The notes below the pieces were generated by a model. The model searched no databases. It had not been told where the DNA came from and saw only the letters and a list, made by a program, of their open reading frames with translations. Below are positions 45,486 to 54,138 of a stretch of 58,154 nucleotides of DNA, piece by piece (the stretch's first letter is position 1; each line of letters begins with the position of its first letter). Location of the stretch: NCBI GenBank assembly GCA_030749725.1, contig JASMJM010000038.1, forward strand, positions 1 to 58,154, written 5' to 3'. A program made the position numbers and the translations under genes. The stretch comes from Pseudomonadales bacterium. Lineage in GTDB: Bacteria > Pseudomonadota > Gammaproteobacteria > Pseudomonadales > Azotimanducaceae.

Positions 45486-47057
45486 GTGGATATCGCGTAC
45501 GTTCGAAGCCGTTCAAATATGCTATCGCAAATCCACGGGGAGAAGTGCTGGCCCACGGTGGACAAAGTATCGCCTTGTGAAGAAGCCTGTCCCATCCACA
45601 TGGATGTGCCCAGTTACGTCATCGCCATAGCCCAGGGAAAATTCAAAGAAGCCCTGGACATCGTTCGTGAGACCAACCCCTTTCCATCCATCTGCGGGCG
45701 CGTTTGCCATCACCCGTGTGAGGACGCCTGCGCGCGCGGCTTCGTTGATCGACCCATCGCCATCGAATGGCTGAAACGTTTCGTTGGCGAGTATGAGCAG
45801 ACGAAGGGAACCAAGCCCAGACGGTCGCGGCGCAAGCTTGCGGAGAAAGTCGCCATCATAGGATCGGGCCCGGCTGGCCTGACGACCGCCTACGATTTGG
45901 CCAGACTCGGGTACCAGGTATGCGTGTACGAGGCGCTGCCCGTAGCAGGTGGCATGCTGGCGGCCGGCATACCGGAGTTCATGCTGTCCAAGGATATCGT
46001 GGCTGCAGAAGTGAAATACATCGAAGATACCGGCGTCGAGATCAAAACCGACATGCGTGTGGGTCGGGACGTGACGCTGGCGGACCTCAAGGCGCAAGGT
46101 TTCAAGGCCATCCTGCTGGCGTCGGGTGCGTGGAAATCCATACGGCTGGGAATTCCTGGCGAAGACCTCAAACGCGTGCTGCCGGCCTTGCCGTTCCTGC
46201 GCGATGCTCGCCTCGGTGAGAAGACCAGGCTTAAAGGGACTGTGGGAGTTATCGGCGGCGGCAACGTGGCGCTGGATGCGGCCAGAACGGCGCTGCGTCT
46301 CGGCGCGAAAAAGGTGTTCCTGGCCTGTCTGGAATCGAGGAGCGACATGCCAGCCTATGACTGGGAAGTCGCCGCTGCCGAAGAGGAAGGCGTCGAGATG
46401 CGAACAGCCCTCGCCCCACAACGATTCGTCTCTAGAAAAGGGAAGAAAGTCAGCCGCATCGATTTCCGAAATGTTACCAGTACCACCCGGGATGATGAAG
46501 GCAGAATGAGTTGGACCCTGGACGAGGGGCCGGACTCCGATCAGTCGGTGGAGGTGGACAGCGTAATCGTCGCCATCGGCCAGGCACCGGATCCATCCTT
46601 TGTCGAGGGGGTCGTAACGGCCGGTGGTGCTTTCAGCGTCGATCCGGAAACCATGGCGACCAATGTGCCGGGGATTTTCGCCGCAGGCGATGCGGTGAAG
46701 GCGCCCGGTACCATCGTCGAGGCAATAGCTCACGGGCATGGCGTGGCGCAGTCGATCGACCGGTTCCTGAAGGGTAAAGATCTCAAGAGAAGACGGAGAC
46801 AAGCCCCTAAGGAAGTCATCGAAATCGAGGAAGATGCGGTACCATCCTTCCTGGCTAAGCGAGATCGTTGGGACATGCCGGCTCTGTCACAGAAGGATGC
46901 GGTTCGATCTTTTGAAGAAACTGAATTGGGTTATTCTGCCTGGCAGGCCGTCGCAGAAGCCAGGCGTTGTATGAACTGCCGCATGTGTGGGAATTGTGTG
47001 TTTGGACGCGGCCAGATTTGTTTGGAAACCAGCAGCCGATTGCTTGCGGTCAACTAA
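45486..47057 (+). CDS. GltD-like NAD(P)H:ferredoxin-type flavoprotein with Fe-S cysteines
   Basis: A 523-residue protein. N-terminal domain: Cys31, Cys35, Cys70, Cys74, Cys78 and Cys82 (CEEACP and CGRVCHHPCEDACARG) as in the GltD/Fer4_20 Fe-S domain. FAD site IIGSGPAGLTTAYDLARLGY near 123; NAD(P)H site VIGGGNVALDAARTALRLGA near 253; the FAD-closing GIFAAGDAVKAPGTIVEAIA. C-terminal cluster CMNCRMCGNCVFGRGQIC near 500 is an extra Fe-S-like site. GTG start with AAGAGGAG 5 bases upstream. First gene of the operon and a candidate electron entry from NAD(P)H. Confidence 0.87.
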   Translation: MDIAYVRSRSNMLSQIHGEKCWPTVDKVSPCEEACPIHMDVPSYVIAIAQGKFKEALDIVRETNPFPSICGRVCHHPCEDACARGFVDRPIAIEWLKRFVGEYEQTKGTKPRRSRRKLAEKVAIIGSGPAGLTTAYDLARLGYQVCVYEALPVAGGMLAAGIPEFMLSKDIVAAEVKYIEDTGVEIKTDMRVGRDVTLADLKAQGFKAILLASGAWKSIRLGIPGEDLKRVLPALPFLRDARLGEKTRLKGTVGVIGGGNVALDAARTALRLGAKKVFLACLESRSDMPAYDWEVAAAEEEGVEMRTALAPQRFVSRKGKKVSRIDFRNVTSTTRDDEGRMSWTLDEGPDSDQSVEVDSVIVAIGQAPDPSFVEGVVTAGGAFSVDPETMATNVPGIFAAGDAVKAPGTIVEAIAHGHGVAQSIDRFLKGKDLKRRRRQAPKEVIEIEEDAVPSFLAKRDRWDMPALSQKDAVRSFEETELGYSAWQAVAEARRCMNCRMCGNCVFGRGQICLETSSRLLAVN

Positions 47058-47096
47058 CGACCATAGGCAGTCGAAAGCAAATAGGAGGAAGAAAGC

Positions 47097-47948
47097 ATGA
47101 ATTGGGTTGATGAAGCATTTGGCGACCCCGAATTTGGGGAAGGGCGCTGGTACTTGAATCCAAAGAACCATTCGCGCCAGATGTACAAAGTCAAAAAACC
47201 AGGCGAGAAGCCGGCGGCGTTTGGCTCTGATCCGGAGGCACAATCGGGACGCAAGATGGGCGAGATAATGCAGAAACGCTTTACGGACCCCGAGGAATTC
47301 GAGAAATTGGTCAAAGAGGCCAATGCCATGAAGGAGAAGAGTCCGTTCCAGATAGGGCAGGTGATTCCCCTTGAGGAAGCGAAGCGCGTGGCGGAATTGT
47401 CCTACCCCGTGGCTTCCATGAGCTGTATCTGCCGGATTGGTGCACGCGGACATGAGGAACGCAACGAGCATGAGTACTCATGTACGGGCCTCGGCGTGGG
47501 CATGCTCAAATGGGAACGATGGCCGGAACGTTACAAGGGTGGCGTCAACTTCATGAGCCCCGAGGAAACCAAGGAGTGGCTCACCAAGTGGAATAAGAAA
47601 GGCATGGTGCACATCATCATGACCTTCGGCGGCTCTTATGTAGGCGGCATCTGCAATTGCGACTACCCCGACTGTGGCATGATCCGAAATCGTGTGGACT
47701 ATGGGATCACACCGGGTTGCCTGAAGAGCCCGTGGGTGGCGACTGTGGATTTTGACGACTGCAACGGTTGCGGTGTGTGCGTGCAACGCTGCCAGTTCGG
47801 TGCCATCAAGTTCGAGGTGACCACGGAGAAAACCAACGTTGATCAGTTCAAGTGCTTCGGCTGTGGCCTTTGCGAGACGGCGTGCCCGACGGAAGCCATC
47901 GATCTGCTCGATCGGGAGAGTCTTCCTGCACTCAAGGAGGTATGGTGA
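47097..47948 (+). CDS. Ferredoxin with an N-terminal cysteine-rich domain
   Basis: A 283-residue protein. The C-terminus has two [4Fe-4S] motifs, CNGCGVCVQRC and CFGCGLCETACP. The N-terminal about 200 residues contain SCICRIGARG, YSCTGLG, GGICNCDYPDCG and GCLKSPW, a cysteine pattern found in a poorly characterised group of Fe-S proteins fused to ferredoxin domains. GGAGGAAG precedes ATG. The second gene of the operon, probably passing electrons from the flavoprotein to the small ferredoxin. Confidence 0.78.
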   Translation: MNWVDEAFGDPEFGEGRWYLNPKNHSRQMYKVKKPGEKPAAFGSDPEAQSGRKMGEIMQKRFTDPEEFEKLVKEANAMKEKSPFQIGQVIPLEEAKRVAELSYPVASMSCICRIGARGHEERNEHEYSCTGLGVGMLKWERWPERYKGGVNFMSPEETKEWLTKWNKKGMVHIIMTFGGSYVGGICNCDYPDCGMIRNRVDYGITPGCLKSPWVATVDFDDCNGCGVCVQRCQFGAIKFEVTTEKTNVDQFKCFGCGLCETACPTEAIDLLDRESLPALKEVW

Positions 47949-47949
47949 T

Positions 47950-48207
47950 ATGGCTGTTCCGAATTTTGCAGCTATCGATATAGACCGCTCGAAATGTACG
48001 ATCCCCTTTGCGTGCAAGAAGTGCCTGACCGGCTGTCTGCAGTCGGTGTTCAGCGTGTCGGCCATAAAAGTCGAACGCGGTCGCGAAACCAACCCCAACG
48101 AACCGGGGACATACGCGCTTCACGCGCCTCACAGGGACAAGTGCACTGGGTGTAACGACTGCATCGAGCTGTGCCCCGAAGACGCAATAACTGTTACATT
48201 CGCCTAG
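47950..48207 (+). CDS. Small 2[4Fe-4S]-type ferredoxin
   Basis: An 85-residue protein with CTGCNDCIELCP near the end and a first cysteine set C-T-I-P-F-A-C-K-K-C-L-T-G-C near residue 15-28 that departs from the classic spacing. Start is one base after the previous stop, with GGAGG inside the upstream gene end. Third gene of the operon. Confidence 0.78.
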   Translation: MAVPNFAAIDIDRSKCTIPFACKKCLTGCLQSVFSVSAIKVERGRETNPNEPGTYALHAPHRDKCTGCNDCIELCPEDAITVTFA

Positions 48208-48220
48208 GTGGGGGAACAGC

Positions 48221-48796
48221 ATGTCTGACATCTATACACCCAACAACTATTCATTCGAACTGAATCCGGAGATGATGAGCCGTCTTGCTGATGAATTCGA
48301 CGCGGAAAAAGTGGCGACCGAGTTTGCAGCGGCCACGGAAGGCAAGAGTGCGGACGAGGTCGATGCCCAGGGCAAGACGTTCTTCGAGAACTTCGGTAAG
48401 AACTGGATGAGCCAGACACTCAAGCTTGGTGAAGAGTATCCGGACAGGACCTACGAAGTGCTGAAGGAGGCAATCGACAAGACCGGCCACTTGAAGTTCG
48501 CCCTGTTGCCGCAGCGCTTTCTGGAGATCGCCTATCTAAGTACGCAGGAGATCTCGATTCTGCCCATCATCGAGAACAACCCCCAGCGCCTCGTTTACCG
48601 CATGGCCAATTGCACGACCTTCCAGAAGCTCAAGGAGAAGTGCGGCGCGGAAACTGCCAATCGTCTGCCGTGCAAGCATGCCTGTTTGACGGCGTGCCAA
48701 ACCGTTCATGAGGAACTGGATATTGACGCCAAGATCGAAATGACGGCCACCATCCCCGAGGATGGCCACTGTCAGTTTGCTGCCCAAAGGGGATAG
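48221..48796 (+). CDS. Cys-rich protein of unknown function in the ferredoxin operon
   Basis: A 191-residue soluble protein. The N-terminal two thirds are helical and carry no motif I know. The C-terminus has CTTFQKLKEKCG, LPCKHACLTACQT and a final DGHCQF, a metal-binding pattern resembling the C-terminal region of V4R- and DUF6125-like proteins. Its 13-bp spacing to the ferredoxin makes it the fourth operon gene. It could bind a cluster or a tetrapyrrole-like ligand; that is inference. Confidence 0.55.
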   Translation: MSDIYTPNNYSFELNPEMMSRLADEFDAEKVATEFAAATEGKSADEVDAQGKTFFENFGKNWMSQTLKLGEEYPDRTYEVLKEAIDKTGHLKFALLPQRFLEIAYLSTQEISILPIIENNPQRLVYRMANCTTFQKLKEKCGAETANRLPCKHACLTACQTVHEELDIDAKIEMTATIPEDGHCQFAAQRG

Positions 48797-48821
48797 TCGC
48801 CTGGTGAGGGGCCGGGCAAGG

Positions 48822-48846
48822 TGTGGCCGGCGAGGGCACGGCCACA
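48822..48846 (+). terminator. Stem-loop after the ferredoxin operon
   Basis: TGTGGCC and GGCCACA form a perfect 7-bp stem with an 11-base loop, 26 bases after the last operon stop. No T-tract follows. Could limit read-through or stabilise the message. Confidence 0.35.
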
Positions 48847-48877
48847 GAGCACTTGGAGTCCCCGCATGCGAAAGGGC

Positions 48878-48946
48878 CGTTCACCATCGCGTTGAAGGGT
48901 CGTTCACCATAACGTTGAAGGGTCGTTCACCATAGCGTTGATGACA
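48878..48946. repeat. Triple 23-bp tandem repeat
   Basis: Three contiguous 23-base units at 48878-48900, 48901-48923 and 48924-48946 each start CGTTCACCAT, vary at the next two positions (CG, AA, AG), and continue CGTTGA; units 1 and 2 end AGGGT while unit 3 diverges to TGACA. It lies in the 259-bp gap before the PHP gene. Could be an iterated protein-binding site or a slipped repeat. Confidence 0.8.
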
Positions 48947-49055
48947 TCAGTGATGTTCGGCTAGTGCGCTTCGAGAAATCCAGCCAGACAGTGTCTCTCT
49001 GGTTGGACCAGCGGGCCTTTACGGATTGACGGGCAATGCGGATTAGCTGCAACCA

Positions 49056-49715
49056 ATGAAAATCGATCTTCACCTTCATACCAGCCACGGGTCGTCGTGT
49101 GCCTACATGGACCCCGATCAACTCATCGAACGGGCGAAATTCATCGGGCTCGACGGGGTCTGCATAACGGATCACAACCAGGTCTGGGACGCTGACGTCA
49201 TTGCAGGGCTGCGCAAGAAGCATGACTATCTGGTCATTGGCGGAGTCGAAGTGAGTACCGACTGTGGTGACATCCTCGCGTTCGGTCTGCATCAGTCCGT
49301 CTTGAAGGTGGGCCGTGCCACCGAACTGCGAGCCATGGTGGACGAAGCCGGTGGCGTCATGGTTATCGCCCATCCCTTCAGGTCATATCCGGCTCTGGTG
49401 AGTGCCCATGCCCACTCCACTACCGTCGGTCCATCGAGAGCTATTGACGAGGCATGTAGTCGCTCGGAACTCGGTATCGTGGACGCGCTGGAAGCCTGTA
49501 ACGGTCAGTCCTCCAGGGACGAAGTTGGTTTCTGCTACGCGGTGGCGGAGTGCCTCAGCCTCGGGGGTACCGGCGGTAGCGATGCCCACGCCACCCTGGG
49601 CGTGGGGGCCTGTTACACAGAATTCGAGGACCATGTAGAGGATGAAAGGGACCTCATCCGGCAGATCAAGGATGGCCAATTCAAGGCGGTGGACGATCGA
49701 TGGGCGGACGGATAA
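49056..49715 (+). CDS. PHP-domain metal-dependent phosphoesterase
   Basis: A 219-residue PHP protein. The metal-binding motifs appear in order: DLHLHTSHGS (start), CITDHNQ, GGVEVSTDCGDI, VMVIAHPFR and GTGGSDAHA. These ligate two or three metal ions in RNase AM/YciV-type phosphatases. There is no DNA polymerase X or PolC fusion. It starts at ATG 49056 with a weak ribosome site and is followed 9 bases later by an SDR gene. Confidence 0.85.
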   Translation: MKIDLHLHTSHGSSCAYMDPDQLIERAKFIGLDGVCITDHNQVWDADVIAGLRKKHDYLVIGGVEVSTDCGDILAFGLHQSVLKVGRATELRAMVDEAGGVMVIAHPFRSYPALVSAHAHSTTVGPSRAIDEACSRSELGIVDALEACNGQSSRDEVGFCYAVAECLSLGGTGGSDAHATLGVGACYTEFEDHVEDERDLIRQIKDGQFKAVDDRWADG

Positions 49716-49724
49716 GGCTGCGGC

Positions 49725-50483
49725 ATGCAGCTTAAGGACCGCGTCGCCATCGTCACCGGCGCCGCCTCGGGTATCGGCGCTGGTATCGCGTTGCGATTTG
49801 CCGAGGAAGGCGCCCAGGTCGTCGTCAACGATCGCAGCCTTATGGCCGCCGAGAGCGTCAGCGAGAACATCGAGAACATGGGCAGGAAAGCAACTCCTAT
49901 CCAGGCCGACGTATCAACGTTGGAAGATGTCGAACGCATGTTCGGCGAAGCTAACGACCTATTCGGTAGGGTAGACATCCTTATTTCGAATGCCGGCTTG
50001 CGCAAAGACGCCCCGGTCCACTCCATGACCCCGGAGCAATGGGACGACGTTCTTCGCGTACAACTCAAAGGTTGTTTCAACTGCGTTAAGGTCGCACAGC
50101 AATACATGGTTCCACAGTGTGATGGCAAGATAGTGATTGTGGCGTCGCCGATTCCCGCCGGAATGGGGTTCCCTGGCCAGGTGAACTACGGCGCTGCCAA
50201 TGGTGGGCTGATCGGCCTGACGACTTCGCTTGCCACTGAACTCGGTGCCCACAACATCAATGTGAATGCCATCGCGCCGGATTATATCGAGACCCCCATG
50301 ACGCGCGAGGCCGCCAGGAAGGACGATCTCTACCTGGACGATTTCAAGCAGGCGGCGCTGGCCTTTATTCCACTGCGCCGATTGGGTACGCCTGACGATG
50401 TAGCCAGGGTGGCGGTATTCCTGGCGTCGAGCGAATCGAGCTATGTATCCGGACAAGTGATCGGCGTCAAGGGAGGGCCGTAG
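49725..50483 (+). CDS. Short-chain dehydrogenase/reductase lacking the catalytic Lys
   Basis: A 252-residue SDR: TGAASGIG cofactor loop, SNAG motif, VNYGAANGGLIGLT active-site region, and the PLRRLGTPDDVA..VAVFLASSESSYVSGQV C-terminus. In the YxxxK motif Tyr155 is followed by Asn159 (AAT) rather than Lys. Lys lowers the Tyr pKa in almost all SDRs, so activity or cofactor handling may differ. Two bases separate its stop from the next gene, so they are co-transcribed. Confidence 0.82.
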   Translation: MQLKDRVAIVTGAASGIGAGIALRFAEEGAQVVVNDRSLMAAESVSENIENMGRKATPIQADVSTLEDVERMFGEANDLFGRVDILISNAGLRKDAPVHSMTPEQWDDVLRVQLKGCFNCVKVAQQYMVPQCDGKIVIVASPIPAGMGFPGQVNYGAANGGLIGLTTSLATELGAHNINVNAIAPDYIETPMTREAARKDDLYLDDFKQAALAFIPLRRLGTPDDVARVAVFLASSESSYVSGQVIGVKGGP

Positions 50484-50485
50484 GC

Positions 50486-51067
50486 ATGCACGACCTCGTC
50501 GACACGGAAGATGTGGATGCCGCATCGGAACGGTATTGGCCCGATGAGTTCAAGCAGATCATTCGTACAGGTGTCGCCACGACTTTTGCCGAGCGAGTGC
50601 AGGCGGCCGAGGCGTTCACGAGCACCTACCAGGCCCGTTACGCCGAACACTTTGACACCTACCCTGAATTCGTCGAGCGCTTGGCTGAGATGGTGGCGAT
50701 GGGCGCCGAAAACGGCACCGATGTCCAATTTGAAGTGATCCACAATGCCTTCCGAGACGATGCTCCCTTTCCCGAGCCGCGCCCCTATGCATATTACCTC
50801 TGGCCCGAGCCCCTGGACGACGATACCAAACGTGCGTTGCGCCAGAAGATCTGCGAGGAATATCAAAATGTTCACGTATATGAACACATCTACGAGACTC
50901 ATTACCAGGAGGCCATGGATTTCGAAGGGTTTGTGGACAGAGTAGCCGGCTTGGTAGTTCTTGGCGCCATCAATGGCGCGGACGATATGATTGGGAAACT
51001 CTACCGCGCAATCCTCACCGAATCGCCTCTTCCCCCTGCACGACGCCGCCCGAGGCGGCTGCGCTAG
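50486..51067 (+). CDS. Internally duplicated protein of unknown function
   Basis: A 193-residue soluble protein made of two related halves. FVERLAEMVAMGAENG (62-77) matches FVDRVAGLVVLGAING (149-164), each preceded by an aromatic helix (TYQARYAEHFDTYP and IYETHYQEAMDF) and followed by a proline segment (APFPEP and SPLPPA). No cysteine pair or catalytic motif is visible and no family is recognised. It is the last gene of the PHP-SDR cluster; the C-terminus is very basic (RRRPRRLR). Confidence 0.6.
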   Translation: MHDLVDTEDVDAASERYWPDEFKQIIRTGVATTFAERVQAAEAFTSTYQARYAEHFDTYPEFVERLAEMVAMGAENGTDVQFEVIHNAFRDDAPFPEPRPYAYYLWPEPLDDDTKRALRQKICEEYQNVHVYEHIYETHYQEAMDFEGFVDRVAGLVVLGAINGADDMIGKLYRAILTESPLPPARRRPRRLR

Positions 51068-51109
51068 CTCATTGGAACCCCTCTCTTCGTATTTGTTCAG
51101 ATTGACCGT

Positions 51110-51268
51110 TCAAGATCGACAGGAGACATCCCGGGCAGACAGTTTTTCCTGGAAGGTGACCAAGTACTCCGAGAGAAGGGCCTCGTCGCTGGGTCCGCCA
51201 AACAGTTGGCACCCCAGTAAAGACAGCACGAATGAGAAGGAAGCCCCGAGCTTCAGCATGTTCTTCAT
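51110..51268 (-). CDS. Truncated small lipoprotein
   Basis: A 52-residue frame: MKNMLKLGASFSF, then VLSLLGC (lipobox), QLFGGPSDEALL and a short tail ending at TGA. AAGGAG lies 5 bases before the ATG. This N-terminal part is typical of longer lipoproteins with a SnoaL/NTF2-like body (PSDEELI... segment), so the coding sequence seems cut off at the stop; alternatively it is a genuine small lipoprotein. Confidence 0.55.
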   Translation of the reverse strand: MKNMLKLGASFSFVLSLLGCQLFGGPSDEALLSEYLVTFQEKLSARDVSCRS

Positions 51269-51465
51269 AGCATCTCCTTTCCGCTTCGGTATTCGTTAGG
51301 ACAAGAATTGACCAATCCATACTACGCAGATACCCTAAAATGGTAAAAGGGTCGTCCTCAGGATCGATGCTGGGGCAGTCCTGAAGGACTCCTCGAAGTG
51401 GGTTTGTGCATGCCCGTCAGTGGCTCTGATAGTCACGAGGCCATTCTCTGAATCAACCGATAATT

Positions 51466-51717
51466 GTGTACAAGGATGGCGATTGTTCTACTATATCCGT
51501 CTGCGGTGGCTTTACGGTCGCTAATTCAAGTCCGATGATCAATACGGATCGCAGCGTCAGCAATATGGAACGCGCCGTGCGTCTGATCGAATGCGGCATG
51601 TTCGACCAGAGCAGACTGGTGACCCGTCGTCATTCCTACAAAGATGCGCAGAGCGCTATGAAGCTAGCTTCGAAAAGAAATGATGACTATATAAAAGGGG
51701 AGTTCTTGTTTGAGTGA
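51466..51717 (+). pseudogene. C-terminal remnant of a zinc-type alcohol dehydrogenase
   Basis: About 60 recognisable residues: MERAVRLIECGMFDQSRLVT, then RRHSYKDAQSAMKLASKRND and DYIKGEFLFE. This is the MDR C-terminal segment (sorbitol/threonine dehydrogenase-like). The catalytic zinc domain and the cofactor domain are missing and the upstream sequence shows no continuation, so it is a relic. Confidence 0.6.
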
Positions 51718-51826
51718 AGCAGGGACATACGTTTGGCATCCAATGCTGTAAGAGCGGCATAGTTATTTAGTTAGCTTGCTGCAAGAAAGGCTGCCCACAC
51801 AGCACAGTCATCCCACGGGTGATTAA

Positions 51827-52633
51827 ATGAATGAGATTCAAATTCTCGACGCGGGTTATGCGCCGCTGTTCAACGCGATCGTGGCGTGGGCGGGAGAACA
51901 AGATGCTATCCGCGCGCTCCTGATCTCAGGATCGGTCGCGAAAGGAAGCGCGGATGCATATAGCGACCTCGACTTCGTTGTCGTCACCCATAAGAGTGCC
52001 ATTGAAGGTCTGATGGAGGACGTGCATCGGATCATCGATGATGTTGAACCGGTCATTATCGAAAATCGGCTTCCCCCAGGGCGTGCCAGCGTATTAAGCG
52101 TCGTAACCGATGGATGGCACCGGATCGACCTCGCCTTTGGTGATCCCGATTCGGGCATTTTGCAGCAGGCTCTCATCCCAGTGTTCGACCCCGATACCCT
52201 CTTCGATGGCGTCCCCGATGCGAATGTGTTAGCGCCAGTTGACGCGGATCAGGTCGTAGCCTTGTCGAAGGAGTTTCTTCGTGTCCTTGGCCTATCTGCT
52301 GTTGTCCACGGACGCAAGGACGCTCATTCCGCTCATGATGGCTCCAATCTTCTGCGCAACATGTTAATCGAACTATTCCTCATGGAACCTCCTCGACGAA
52401 CGCGGTCGAGTGCAAAAAAGACCCTGCCACTACTGACGCTTGAGCAGCAGGAAGTCCTCAAATCCCTGCCTCCACTTGCAGACAATCTTGAAATGCTGGT
52501 CGTCTTCGACTCGGCTCTAGCTGAAGTCTTCCTGCTCAGAGCGCGACGGCTGATCGAGTCGATCGGTGGTGTCTGGCCTGTTGCGACAGAACAAGCCACG
52601 CGAGAATACCTCAAGGGAATGGCGCTCGACTAA
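51827..52633 (+). CDS. Nucleotidyltransferase-fold protein
   Basis: A 268-residue protein with the nucleotidyltransferase signature GSVAKGSADAYSDLDFVVV at about residues 35-53 (GS then DxD) and a third acidic residue in HRIDLAF. It resembles streptomycin/lincosamide-type adenylyltransferase-like proteins of unassigned substrate; no specific resistance class can be given. The gene is monocistronic, with GTGATTAA upstream rather than a strong ribosome site. Confidence 0.7.
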   Translation: MNEIQILDAGYAPLFNAIVAWAGEQDAIRALLISGSVAKGSADAYSDLDFVVVTHKSAIEGLMEDVHRIIDDVEPVIIENRLPPGRASVLSVVTDGWHRIDLAFGDPDSGILQQALIPVFDPDTLFDGVPDANVLAPVDADQVVALSKEFLRVLGLSAVVHGRKDAHSAHDGSNLLRNMLIELFLMEPPRRTRSSAKKTLPLLTLEQQEVLKSLPPLADNLEMLVVFDSALAEVFLLRARRLIESIGGVWPVATEQATREYLKGMALD

Positions 52634-52808
52634 GGCGCGGGATTGCGATAGATGAGTTGCACCCGCTGACATTCGGGAGGTACCCCTGAATTCAGTTGTG
52701 GTACATGCCATTCAGAGCTCAGTGGTTGCCCTCCGCAATGCAACAGTGAGATTTGCAGCAAAGGAGTGCATAATCCGCCGCATACTCGGACTTTCCAGGG
52801 GGTGACCA

Positions 52809-53600
52809 GTGGACCTGCAAGACATTCTGTATGCGGTTGAGGACGGCGTAGCCCGAATCACTTTGAACAAACCAGACAAGCTGAACGCACTGAGCTGGGA
52901 CTCGTGGGCAGATATTGAAACGGCCATCGAAGCCGCGAACGAGGACGATGCGGTGCGCTGTGTCCTCATCACAGGCGCCGGCCGCGGTTTCTCGGCTGGG
53001 ACCGACCTGACGGGTGGCACGAGCGACGCGAGGCCGCGGCCCTACAAGGGGAGGACCGGCGCCCTTCGCACTACGCACCTCTGCACTGCGACGGTCTACC
53101 ACTGCCGCAAGCCGACAATCGCTGCCGTGAACGGAGTAAGTGTGGGTGCCGGATTGTCACTGGCGCTGGCCTGCGACATCCGCATCGCCTCGGAGACGGC
53201 GCGTTTCAGTGCGATCTTCATCAAACGCGGCCTTTCAGCCGACACCGGTGCGACCTGGTTCCTGCCCCGGTTGATCGGCATGGAACGGGCACTCGAAATG
53301 TTGTACACAGGCCGCTTGGTCGAAGCGGAGGAGGCCGAGAAGATAGGACTTGTGAGTGAAGTCGTTGCCCCGGACAATCTCATGGAACGCGCAAATGCCC
53401 TGGCTCAGGAAATCGCGCGCGGCCCGACGCTGGCCGTGGAAATCAACAAGCGGCTTGCTCGCGAAGGTATGGAAAGGAAGCTTGTGGAGCACATCGAAGC
53501 TGAGCAGTTCCTTCAGGAGATCACTCACAAAAGTGAAGACGCGAGAGAGGGTGGTCTGTCATTTATTGAAAAGCGAGAGCCGGTATTCAAGGGGCGATAG
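52809..53600 (+). CDS. Enoyl-CoA hydratase/isomerase family protein
   Basis: A 263-residue crotonase: RGFSAGTDL and NGVSVGAGLSLALACDIRIA form the oxyanion hole, and FIKRGLSADTGATWFLPRLIG is the PaaG/isomerase-like segment. EKREPVFKGR closes the protein as in most members. GTG at 52809 with AGGGGGTG about 5 bases upstream. No partner genes nearby. Confidence 0.88.
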   Translation: MDLQDILYAVEDGVARITLNKPDKLNALSWDSWADIETAIEAANEDDAVRCVLITGAGRGFSAGTDLTGGTSDARPRPYKGRTGALRTTHLCTATVYHCRKPTIAAVNGVSVGAGLSLALACDIRIASETARFSAIFIKRGLSADTGATWFLPRLIGMERALEMLYTGRLVEAEEAEKIGLVSEVVAPDNLMERANALAQEIARGPTLAVEINKRLAREGMERKLVEHIEAEQFLQEITHKSEDAREGGLSFIEKREPVFKGR

Positions 53601-53818
53601 ACGGGAAGGTAGCCAGCATCTTAGTGTCTGGCGTTCACGACGGAAGCGATGTAGCGTAATCCGAGTTCGGCGAACCGACAAATGTCGAGACAATGCGAGC
53701 CGGTCAACGCTATTCCAGTGACGAATCGCCAACTAGCTGTATTTCACCAGGATATGTGGAAATGTTCCGTCTACTATCATGTTTTACGCCATACAATTTC
53801 TAGGGTCAGGAGAATCTC

Positions 53819-54109
53819 ATGACAGTAATGGTACAGGTAGAAGCAACCGTCGATAGATCCAAAGTCGAAGATGCGATTGAGTTCTTGAGTGAGAAATTCC
53901 CAGAGGCCCGGGTATATGACGGCTGCCAGAACGTCACGGCCTACCTCAATGAGGATGGGGAGACGTTTGTGTTCATTGAGCATTGGGATTCTAAAGAGCA
54001 GTTTGAAAACTACATGAACTGGAGGCAGGAATCAGGCACGTTCGGTACTTTTCTGGAAATGCTCGTAGGCGAACCAAACATCCGTTTTTTCGAGCAAACA
54101 AGAGCATAG
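53819..54109 (+). CDS. Antibiotic biosynthesis monooxygenase (ABM)-like small protein
   Basis: A 96-residue ferredoxin-fold protein: MTVMVQVEATVDRSKVEDAI, the NEDGETFVFIEHWDSKEQFENYMNW segment and the C-terminal FLEMLVGEPNIRFFE resemble the dimeric alpha-beta barrel (ABM/YgiN) family. Ribosome site AGGAGAA precedes ATG at 53819. Its attC-like site follows 30 bases after the stop, making it the first cassette-like gene seen. Confidence 0.7.
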   Translation: MTVMVQVEATVDRSKVEDAIEFLSEKFPEARVYDGCQNVTAYLNEDGETFVFIEHWDSKEQFENYMNWRQESGTFGTFLEMLVGEPNIRFFEQTRA

Positions 54110-54138
54110 ATGTATAACGAACCACTGGAGAAACAGGC

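Noticed and set aside
45522-46802. Long open frame antisense to the flavoprotein gene
   Set aside because: It is the mirror of a strongly coding GC-rich gene; its translation has no domain motifs.
48878-48946. Possible CRISPR array
   Set aside because: The units are directly adjacent with no spacers and only three copies.
52634-52808. Possible attC before the enoyl-CoA hydratase
   Set aside because: No paired arms and no RYYYAAC/GTTRRRY cores were found; the array appears to begin after 53819.
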